From assembly GCF_037042905.1 (NCBI RefSeq), contig NC_087261.1, forward strand, positions 26,796,817 through 26,860,816: DNA of 64,000 bases, written 5' to 3'. The DNA is from Lytechinus pictus (taxonomy: Eukaryota; Echinodermata; Echinoidea; Temnopleuroida; Toxopneustidae). Position numbers and translations under genes: made by a program. The notes under the pieces are model-generated. The model was not told the DNA's origin. It searched no databases and saw only the letters and a list, made by a program, of their open reading frames with translations. Below are positions 32,488-44,305 of this stretch, piece after piece; positions within the stretch are counted from its first letter, which is position 1; every line of letters begins with the position of its first letter.

Positions 32488-35400
32488 CTGTGTCAGGAGA
32501 CAAAAGTAAAAGTGCAATGTGAAGGTGTTGTGGCTCCATGGATAAGTCTCCGGAATTTGAACCACAAGGTCCGGGGTTCAAACAAATGCCACCGCAGCAC
32601 TCATGTCCTTCAGTAAGGCATTTATCTACATTTGCCACTCTTCACCCAGGGCCCAGTAACACAAAGCTTAGTGATGAATATCAAATTTGAAAGAACACAT
32701 CTGATTGGTTGTTGGTCAGTATTTTGAGCCAATTGCACGTGTAAAATTGTTCTTGATTGGTCAGTTTATTTAGCGATTGATCGCTTATCTTTGTGTTACG
32801 AAGCCCAGGGGGCTGTTTCACAAAGCTGTTCGTAAGTTAAGAGCAACTTTAAGAATGACTGGTGGACCTTTTTTGCGCTAAATTATCACCAAAGAACATT
32901 TAATGGTGAATATCATTTGCCACAAGAAAGGATCACCAGTTGTTCTTAAAAACGCTCTTAACTTATGAACAGCTTCATAAAACGGCCCCCAGGTGATTCC
33001 TTGAATGCTCAAGTGCCCGATCAGGGTAGTCATGCTAAAGCCAGGGTAACAGTATGCAGCGGTTAGAAACATTTGTATTAAGCGCTATATAAATATTGCA
33101 TATTATTATTATCATTTGAAATAAGAGGTTTGGTGTATAAGAGATGTGCGAGATCAGTGGTCCTGTATGGAAGTTAGACATTGTGTCTGAGCAAAAATGA
33201 GAGGGGATTTTGAGGAGGACAGAGAGAGAGAAATCGTGAGTGCGATGTGTGGTATGAAGTTGACGAATTGGAAGAAGACTGAGGACTTGATGAAGATGAT
33301 GGTTTTGGAGGAAGCAGTGGAACGGTTGGTGAAGGTGAACGGGGTACATTGGTGCGAAGTGAATCCGGCCATCCCCGTTCACAGGGACAAAACTGAATTT
33401 AAAACTTTGGAATGATGATGGTGAGGCTTGAGTATGAAAGGGTGCATTCAAATTTTCAGGCCAAAATCAGACTTTTTCTGTCTGTTAATAAAGTTAAACA
33501 CATGGTCGCATCCTTCATCATTTTCAATGTAATGCTGATCATAAACTCCCAATCAGATACTTTTCATTTAGTGTTTTTCAAAAAGAAAGATAAGAATTCT
33601 GGGAAAGCATTAATGCAACGTCAATTCCATAATGCTTTTGATTGATGTGACTATTAATATTGTTCCTGGTTTGATAGAGATAGCAACACAAACTTTTTGG
33701 AAAAGTTTGCAACCAACCTGGATCCAACAACACAAAGGTTAGCGAGTAATCGTACGCTTTATTTTCATGATTGATTGTACATTGTAGTCAATGCAATCAA
33801 TCATAAAAATATTGTACGATGATTGTAAAGCTTTGTACTACAGGCTCTTGACCTTTATTTCCAGGTCAACGTGGCCTGTGCTTAACCCCAAAGCATAAAC
33901 AACTATTACTCCGTAGAAGTGGGCTCAAGATGGCATTTCAAAACACTCATTTAGCCTTCGCAGAGGAATCATCCATACACCCTAAGTCAAATCTGCTCGC
34001 CCAAATGGTTAAGCATCAACTTTGAAAAATGAAACAAGTTTATATCTATTTACAATCACTAAAGTCAAAATTCCACTTCAAGGAAAATGAAACCTTTGGA
34101 TTAAGTTAGCTGGTAGGAAAACAGGAAAATCAAAGAATGAGATTAATGAAGATTCAAGCATAATTGGACAAATATTAAGAAAGTTACGAGCATTTGAACG
34201 TCGACATCACTAATGATAAGGAGATCCTCCCATTGGCAATGGCACCAAGATTCATGATGCCGCAGAAGTACGATTCTCCTCTTTGTGTACTGAAAATATA
34301 CCCCCAAACCTATATTTTTGCTCATCTTATGGAAGGATAAACTATACCATCCCTCTATGCTAGTCTGCAAGCACAGACTCAAATTTGACACTTTAAAGGG
34401 AAATCCAGCCTTGGCCATAAAATGTTGTGTTGAGAAGGAGAAAAATAAATTAAACAGAATGGAGAAAGTTTGAAAGAAATCGTACAAGCAATAAGAAAGT
34501 TATAGCTGCTTTAAAATTGAGATCACTAATAGTATGTAGATATCAAATTGGCAACTGGGTAAGTATATTATGACAAGGGGCAAGGACAACTTTCCCATAG
34601 GCCATGTACTTCATTATCAGGGATTTGTGGTTTTCTCCTAAGTACCCATTCCCCTGGGGCAGTAATCTAAATATAATCCAGGTAGTATATTGTTTTATGT
34701 TCTCATGAAAGAAAAATATAATTTGAAATAAAACTTTTGGGAAAAATGACATTTTAGCCATAATATGTATTGGAGAACATGGAAGAGTAGTCCTTGCCTT
34801 ACATCACTATGACATCCCATATGTGGCAAATTTGAAGTCTCCATGGGTATAGTGATTACCAATATTTACAACTTTTAAAAATTCATAACTTTCTTGTTGT
34901 TTGTCCAATATTGTTCAAACTTTCACCTATCAACTTGTCTGATTTTTCTTTTTCTTATAAAAACAAGTTTTTATTTGGGTTGGATTCCCCTTTAACAAAA
35001 TAATACCATGTCTAATGGAGTGTTGCAAGAAACTTGCAATCAATGGTACATGTAAGTCAATTTGATGCTTTAAAATCAATCACAATGCAACTGATTGCAA
35101 ATTCAAAATTGATTGCTTTTTGGCTCCTTGCATCAACAAAATTAAATTGATATGCTTTGATTAAACTTGATCTATCTCTGATAACATCAATCACAAGTAT
35201 GTCAATTGATTGCAGATTTAAAATGGATTGCTTTTCTGCTTTTAGCATCAACAAAAGTAAATTGATATGCTTTCTCTTGTATATTTGCACCAAATATTTG
35301 CAACCAATTGCACATATTTTCCTGCAACACCCCTAAGACTGGGAATACACTCTAACATTCTATCTGCATCAAACAGCCAAAGTATCTGAGTGCATCTAGT

Positions 35401-38400
35401 CTCCTATTTCAGACTGTATAATGCACTACGTGAGAACCAAGGGCATGAGCCTGCAGAATACCTGCGGTTTTGGAAGCCTTGAATCACTGAGACTACAAAT
35501 CTTTGACTTGCATTTTGTTTAATAGTCTTGCCTAAATTTTTAGTTAAAAGAGATATAACTTCAAAATTCAATAAAGGCAAGACTCGAAACCTGCATAAAC
35601 GGTCTGACTGGAGCATCGGCTTATAATTCTCGCTACCCCAAATAGCGATTTCGCCGAGATCCGGGAAAATCCCTGTAACGTGCATTGCATTATGGGATAG
35701 CTTTTTCGGTATTACAACTTCCTGTTCGGAAGTCCAATGCACTTAACAGTGCCGTCATGCACAACAACACAACGTCGCTTTCGCTCGGAAAGTTCGTGAT
35801 CACAACCCTCTCTTTCACGATACAGTTTAACAGTTTTACAGCCTTTTCTGCTAAAGTCACTAATTCTGCCCGACGCTTTCAATTGCACGGTATTCATCTG
35901 TCAGTTAAGATTTTTTTAAGTTCCGAAACTGATTTTTATCCATTTTGTGGTCGACGAAAAATTGAACGAAATGAATGCTGTATATATTTAGCGTCTAGTT
36001 GAATACGATCGTGATGTCAGGCCGGTCGCTTAATGCAAAATTTTAAGATATTCATTATTTGTTTGATTTTTTTATAACCAAATAAAAACATGAATAAAAA
36101 TTATTTTCACGTGAAATATATTTTTTATATTTATTTATAATTCAAATGGAATCAAAACTGACCAAATGTAATAAAAAGTATTATACTCTGTACTTATTAC
36201 GCTGATTGGCATCGATTTCAGCGTGGTGGAAAATTCAGTATCGCGAACCTCGCGCGAGCATGACTCTAAACCGGAAGTGGTGATGACGACCCGACGGAGT
36301 GAAAATTATCTCGTCCCGCGCATTATGAGATTTTTGTTCCTATTTGGGGTAGCGAGAATTGCGTCACACCAATCGAGCTTATCGATGCGTTCATTTGGCC
36401 ATGAATACCAATGAACCTTATTCAGACTAAATAAACCCTATTTCATCATCATTCCCATAAACTTTGAAATCGCTTGGTTATCACTAAAAAAGACGTGCCC
36501 TGCCCATCCCCGCTCCTTTCCCCATAAAAACATTCCACTTACCCAAGCGAAGAAAACAGCAGCACCGGCACTGACATCTCTGACCTGCTCAAGGTCGAAC
36601 TTCGAGAGGAGGGCGATGGTACGCTCAGAGGGGGCAAGAGGAATCTTATTGGGGTCGCATTCCATGACACGTCGCTTCAAGCCCTCTTTACCGGTCTTCC
36701 CAATGAGGGCCTGCATCCCCTTCCATACCTAGAAAGTGTGAATAAAGAGGGGTATTATGAAACTTGAAAGCCACTGGAAACGACCATCACCATGGCATGT
36801 CTTTAAAGTAAATTGAAAAAAAAAAGGAATCCTTACTTTTGTATTTCAGTCACAATAATACATCTGAATATGATACAGCATTATCTACATAAAAGTTTGA
36901 AAATATATTCTAGTTCTATAGGACCCCATTGGAAATAAGCCTTTTGGCTTTCATGGGTTATCCTGTCAAAGTATTCTTCAAATTCATCTCATATTACTTT
37001 TGATATTCTTGACTGACTGACTGACTCAATCAATCAAACAAGCAAGCAATCAATCAAGCAATCAATCAATCAAAATCAATATTACTGTTTCTTGTGGGGT
37101 GTCCTATTGCTTGACGGAACTTCGGTTGTTCTTTAAACGGAACTTGGGTCGTTCTTTAAACAGAACAAGTGATGAAAAAAAAAACAGACAAAGAAATGAA
37201 CCCACCAGTAGCTCCTTCTCCTTGTTGCCTAGCAAGAGGTAGGTGCCGGTCATGACCTTGTGGACCTGGTCCGGAGGCTTGGAGTAGCTACGGATCTCTG
37301 CCACGGTGCTCTGTTTGAGATTGAGGATCTCATCCCGGAGGCGCTTGAGCCGCTTGAGCGACAGCAGCATCTTGTTGGCCTTGATCATCTCCTGGGGCAT
37401 GTGGGCCTCGAAGCCATTCTTCTTGACAAACTTGATGGCCTTTTCCAGGTCCTCCAGGCTGCGCTTGTCCATGGCTTTCACCAAATCTGACAAGTAATGC
37501 ATAATATAAGTTTCTAATTTTCTTGCCTTCTTTCATTCCATTCTTCATATTTTTTAATGTAATATTACCTTACATTTATTAGAATTTTCACACTTGTCAT
37601 CTCTTTTATTTTAAATTGAATTAATATCAGATTTTAGGGGGCCAAAATATGATATATCATTTCAGTATTTGTTTTATATGCAGAAGAATCAATAGAATTA
37701 CCATTTTTCTTATTCCATGACAGGCATCACAAAATACATGTATGTTACAACTAGGGACTCGTTATTAAAAAATACATCAAAATCTGAAAAAGACGTGAAA
37801 GAATTCAGCCTTGAAATCTAGGCAGAAACTGTTGAGCCTTTTTAGGGTTAAACTCACAGCATTTAGGGTTAAAATCACAGCATTTTTCACCACACTATAA
37901 CTACATGAGTAGACTGTGCAGAGAGTCAAATTGATCATTGAGTCAAATATATTGTATCAATTCATCCAAAAAAATTTGCCTTTGACAGCAGAAGTTATAC
38001 CCGCCATAACAAGTAAATAGGGAAAAGAAATAAAAATGACTAATCTTGCTTTCTTACCATCCCTTGCCTTGAAGCGTTTGAGGATGGCTTCCGCCTTCGC
38101 AAGGTCGCCCTCTGTGTCAGCGAGCTTGGCATCCTTGAACTCCTTGACAGACTTCTGTAGCTTGGCCTTGTCCTTCTCCTTGATGGCCACCTTGAGTTCC
38201 TTGCGAATCTTGTTGTGACGTTCACCTGATGTCATAAGAGAATCAAATAAGCCTTTTTGCAAATTGTAACCAGGGAAAAAAATAACACGATGGCTCGGGG
38301 CAATTTCACTCCCGAAAATTCTCAAAAGAGCCCTGGAAGTGCCCTTAAAAAAATTCCCCATTCACTGCCATATTGGCCCGAATTCACAAAGGTGGTTTTG

Positions 38401-41400
38401 AAAACCCAGATTCAAACAGTGGACTCATGAATAAAATAGCGTATCTAACCATGGTAACAGGGGTCAATTTGGCGCACTGTGACAAAAGCGCGCAACAGCA
38501 TTGGACATGTCTTATACACGCGCCCGATATGCGGTAAATTAAGCATAATTTATACAGGAAATCTGCATAAACCATGGACTCAACCGTGGGTTTTCAAAAC
38601 CACCTTTGTGAATTCGGGCCATTAAGTTTATCCAGGTTCAACTATTTAGGTAGTTGGTTATGAGAAGTAGCAGCCGAAAATAACAAATTACTTTCATACT
38701 TGGTTGTGTTTTGCGCACAGGCAGTATAGGTCATTTGAGGCAAAACCATCAAGGTGCTTTTGGAATTCTAAGCATTTGTGATTTGATGATTTTTCATATA
38801 TTCCTTTTGAAATATTCTTCTCATCACATCCAAGCTCAAGAGTAACAAAATGTTCACAAGTGTTCATTGGTATCCGCCAGTAGCCTAAATAATAGTCAAT
38901 GAGCCAAAAGCGGAAATAAATAAAACAATTTCCAAACTTGATAATGCTGACATACTATTTTTAATCACCTGGTCTACTATACGCCACATTTTTTTTAAAT
39001 TTAGAATTTGAATACCATGGGATGCTTGTTACAATAAAAAAATTACAATAGCAGTTTTAAGCTACTGACATCATTCTATTTTAATTGGCTAACTTTTTAC
39101 AGAAATTGTGCATTTGTTATCGTAACATGTCTTTATGAAACAGGACCAAGATGTAGAGTGAATCCTTACGTTTAGCCTTTTCTTTGGCGGCTTTCTCAGC
39201 CTCTTCTGCTGCTTTCTTGCTCGCCGCATCCTTTGCCTCCTTGACAGCCGCTGCCGCCTTCTTAGCCTCCTCCTCAGCCGCTTTAGCCTTTTCTGCAGCT
39301 TCCTGACAAGTGAAATAATTAAAAGATATGGATAAAGCATGATCTCATGTTCTGATATCATTCTATCATCTTCAGCATACAATCTTCCAAATCTTCATCA
39401 TCATCAGAACAATGTCATCGTCAGCATATAATCTTTATCGCTATCGACTTCATCATCATCTTCATCATCATCATCGTCATAATCGTAATCATCATAATCC
39501 TCCTCCTCCCCTCCTCCTTCATCTCATCATCATCTTCATTACATCCACCACCATCATCATCATCATCACCATCATCATCATCATAATCCTCCTCCTCCAT
39601 CTCATCATCATCATCATCGATATCAATCCCTTTTTTCTTTTTCTCACTACCACCAACACCATCAGAAAGTTTACAAATTTGTATTAAAAAAAAAGCCAAA
39701 AAAAAAAAGAAAAGGAAAAGCAGTAGCCTACCTTGGCCTCATCCTCCACATTTTTATTCTTCTCCATCTCGGCTCTCTCTTCCTCCTGGAGTGCTATAGC
39801 CTTGGCCTCCAGCTCCCTCTGGGCCTCCAGGGCTTGCTGGACCTCGATGATCTCCAGCTCCCTCTGCCGCTCCTTCTCTTTCTCATCCATCTCCTTCTTC
39901 TCTTGCTCTGCTTCCCGTTCAACCGCTTCTCTCCTTCCTCTCTCTGAAGAAAGAATAAAATCATCAGATGAAATCAATTTTTTCATGTGCATAAGGAAAT
40001 CCTTAGATGCTGGATTGCATTCATAAGCGATGTGGGCAACGACAAAGTGAGAGCAATATATACAGTATATATTGCTCTCACTTTGTAGGACCTTTGAAAC
40101 TTAAGAATATCATTTGTTTATGTGTTTGTTTTTCAAAATTTTAAAGAAAAAAAGGATTTTAGGCTTGAAAATAGAATAAAAAGAAATGAGTAATAGGATT
40201 GTTCCCAATCTTAGGTTGGCAGCTAAGTATAGCTTTTTTTCTTTAAAATTTTGAAAAACATACACATAAACAAATTATATTCTTAAGTTTCAAAGGTCCT
40301 ACTTCTAAGGGAAAACTCTATTTAGTGTCACTTCGTCTTCCCCATAAAAATCCTACTAAATAGGATAAAATCCTACTAACTGGCAGCTCTGAAGAAGTAG
40401 ACTAACTAAGCCTTAGACTAAAATGAGGATTACCGGTAGACTATTTGGATATTAGACCAAGTGGAGTGTAGACTAAACAGGTTTAGCCCATGTGTTATTT
40501 AGTACAACATTTGAGAAGTAGACCCAATACTTTGAAGACAAAGAGAATATAAGCCTTCTCACCTTCGTCTTCTCGCTCTCTTTGCTCTTGCGCCCTCTGA
40601 TCCTCCACCCTCTCCTCTTCCTCCTTCTTTCTTCTTCTCTCATCTTCATCCTTCTTTCTTTGCTCCTCTGCTTTCCTCCTCCTCTCCTCATCCTCAAGTT
40701 TCCTCCTCGCATCTCTGGCCTCCTCCTCCTGCTGTTTCTTTCCTTCGTGCTTCTTGTTCCTTTCTGTAAACAAAACAAAATGGGGGCATCGTGGTTTAGT
40801 GGTTACGACTTTCGTCTCTCAATCAGAGGGACATGGGTTCGATTCTCAGCCATGGCGTGTTTTCCTTCAACAAGAAATTTACCCACATTGTGCTGCACTC
40901 GACCCAGGCGAGGTGAATGGGTAACCAACAGGATTGATTCCTTAAAATGACCACTGACCGCCGGAAGGCAGTTCCAGCTCAAGCCGGGATAACAATAATA
41001 ATATTGCAATGCGCCGCGGAAAGATTATTTCTAGATAGATGGCGCAATATAAATGCCTATTTTTATTAAAATTGGAAGGGTAATACTTGACCAGCCAGAT
41101 CGGTTGCCAGGTGGGTGTCATAAAGCTGTTTGTACAACCAGGGGCAGATCAAGGATTTTCCAAAAGGAGGGGGGGGGGGGTATTTGATTAAGGAACATTT
41201 TGACACCCCCCATAAGGTCTACACAACCAAATCGAGGTCATTTATTCCAGGAATAATTTGACAAGCAAAAAAAGTCTTCACTACCAAATTAAGATCATTA
41301 GTTCCAGGAATAATTTGATTAGCAAAAAAAAAAGACTTTACTACCAAATCAAGGTAATTTGTTCCAGGAAAAACCAAGCCCACCCCCCCCCCCCCCATAA

Positions 41401-44265
41401 AAAGGGTCTTCACTACCTAGTTGATTGAATTTTGTTCCGAAAATAATTTCACAAGCAAAAAAAAGGTCCTCACTGACCTATGCATGATATATTCCACTAA
41501 AAATATTTTTTGGTGCCTCTAAAAAAAGGGGGGGGGCATGGGCCAGATTTGCCCCCCCCCCCGGATCCGCCACTTCGTACAACAGACTTTAATAACACAC
41601 TACTGGCGACCCTTTCTTTTGCTAAATGATATATCCCTTCCATGTTTAAAAACTTTGTTGTGCTTAGGGAACAGTTTTTGTATGTTCCTTTTACGACCCT
41701 ATCTCAACATGAAATGACATTTGTGGTCGAGAGAGCAAGAAAAAATTGTGTCAGCCAAATATCCAGGATGGTCGCCATATTCTCAGAAAATCACATTTTT
41801 TGCCATAATTGGGACATTTTGTTGAATTTTCACACACTTTTTGGTGTCTTCACCCATGTTTCACAGGTCAGGGAATGCATTTATGCTTACAGAACGAATC
41901 TCAGACTGTTGGAAGTCCATTGATGCCCACGACCAAAGTGTTGATTATTATGGCAAAGTTCAGGAAAGGTTGACTTGAATTTGTCTGCGGAGTCCTACTG
42001 TACAGTTGAAACATTGATTTTTGGGGGGGTTTGTTTTCTTTTAAGATAAAAAATTTCATCATAACATACCTTCTTTTTCTCGTAGTTCTTCATATTCTTC
42101 CATGGCTATTTCTTGTCGGTTAGGGATGTTACACAGGTCCACCTCAATCTCAGCGAAGCTGATCCCGCTACCCCTGACTGGTCGGTTGCGTAAAAACTTC
42201 TCCCATCGACGACGTGAGAACAGGTTTCCATGCACTGCTTCAAACATAAATCTAGTATTTTGGAAAATATATATAACGGTCAGGTCTTAAAGGTCAAGTC
42301 CACTTCAGGAAAATGTTGATTTGAATCGATAAGGAAAAATCAGACAAGCATTATGCTGAAAATTTCATCAAAATCGGATGTAAAATAAGAAAGTTATGAC
42401 ATTTTAAAGTTTCGCTTACTTTTCACAAAATAGTTATATGCACAATTTAGTCACATGCAAATGAGAGAATCAACGATGTCCGTCACTCACTATTTCTTTT
42501 GTTTTGTATTGTTTGAATTATACAATATTTCAATTTTTACATATTTGACAATAAGGACCAACTTGACTGAACCATAAAATGGTTAAACAATGGTATTTCC
42601 ACATGTTCAGGGAGAAATAAAACTTTGTTTCACAGGACAATAAGGAGAAAATTAGAATATTTCATACTTCATATAATAAAATACAAAAGAAATAGTGAAT
42701 GAGTGATGTCATCCGTACCCTCATTTGCATACCGCCCCGAATGTGCATATAACTATTTTGTGAAATTAAGCGAAAATTTAAAATGTCATAACTATCTTAT
42801 TTTCCATCCGATTTTGATGAAATTTTCAGTGTTATGCTTGTTTGATTTTTCTCTTTTTATTCAAATTAACTTTTCGTTGGGGTGGACTTGTCCTTTAAAG
42901 ATGCATAATACCATATAGTCTCTATAGATGCGTGTGGAGGTTTGTTTTTAATTTTCTTTTTGTAATGCTAATCCAAGGCCTTCTTGAAAAGGTATGGTTT
43001 TTACCTCTTTGCATGCTGAATTCATTTTTGGGGGATAATAATGACAATTGTTGCCATGTTATTTTCTTTAATTCAAGATTTCCATATTGCACCATTGATA
43101 CTTATTATTATTATGTAAATGTTATCCAAGAACTATTGTCTTTTATTAGCTTATCTAATTTGAAGGTAGGGGAGAAAACTAATTATTATGATTGTTGAAT
43201 TTAATTGTATGAATGTGCAAGATTGCAACATCAGCGCGCAAAGGGTTAAACAGATTTGAATCTGTTGAAGTCTGTTACTGATCTGACATCATGAAGTTGC
43301 TCCACAGTTTTTGGTGCCATTTTCCCAAAAGCTCTGTCACCAAAGGTCTTGGATTTAACATGTATTTCAGAGAAGAGATCCTTTGATTGTGCACAAAGAC
43401 TTTGACTGGGTTGATATTTCTGAATGAGATCACTGAGGTAAGCAGGGGCATTCCCATTCATGCACAAGAGTGAGGATAAAACAAGTCTTTATAGGAAGCC
43501 AAAGGAGATTCCTGGAACCGCCACCGTGAACAGAGTGGCAAAGCAAACCAGAATACCCTATTCCTTTACCTTGCTTGGTCTTCTGTGATGAAACCCTTCT
43601 GCTCTCTATCCAGGAGGTCGAATTCCCAACGGAAGTCCTGAAGAAGGAAGTACCTCCTGTCCATCTCCTGCAGGACACCGAAGAGTTCACTGGGTTCGCA
43701 GGAATCCTCAAAGGCACAGCAGTACATCATAGATGCCTTCACCTACGAACGAGAAATTAGAATTAAAGATATTTCCGAATATTGATGATAATTACAAATG
43801 ATAGTGTAACGAAAGCTAATGTCTTGTGTGTGTGTATATTTTTTTTGGTTCAAACAAAATCAACAGAAACAATGCATGATTGACAATCAAATGATTTTGT
43901 TACAGATATTACTGTTAGGGGTGTTCACAGTTTTTTGTTTATATTTTCAATCTAAGGCATCATTGGCTATTCATACATGTATATAAGGAGGATGCACCTA
44001 TTTTGCTACTTGGTAACACTAGTGAGTTAGAATACATACATGCAATGCCTGTTATAATACTATCATTGTTGCTGCTGAAATTGAAATTGAAATATCATCA
44101 TCATCATCATCACCATCATCATAACCATCATGGTCATCATCATCATCATCACCATCATCATCATCAGTATCACCATCATCATCACCATCATCCCAATCAT
44201 CATTTATATTGTTATAATCATCATCATTATCCCTATTATTATGATCATTATCATCATTACTATTG

Positions 44266-44305
<40 letters not shown>

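Larger units (their letters stand above)
32522..33116 (+). mobile_element. SINE-B split by two nested MITEs
   Basis: Head 32522-32648 is tRNA-derived (A-box-like TGGCTCCATGGATAAGTC, B-box GGGGTTCAAAC). The SINE resumes at ~32992 (GATTCCTTGAATGCTCAAG) and ends in AAGCGCTATATAAATATTGC plus (ATT)n at 33116. The 344 bp between is two MITEs. Full-length comparison: 60541-60803. Confidence 0.8.

Noticed and set aside
39089-39382. Arg/Leu-rich frame over exon 6
   Set aside because: Wrong frame: only the Ala/Glu/Lys frame joins neighbouring exons in phase.
43430-43717. 95-aa frame over exon 2
   Set aside because: Off-frame; the EF-hand frame is the one consistent with both splice sites.
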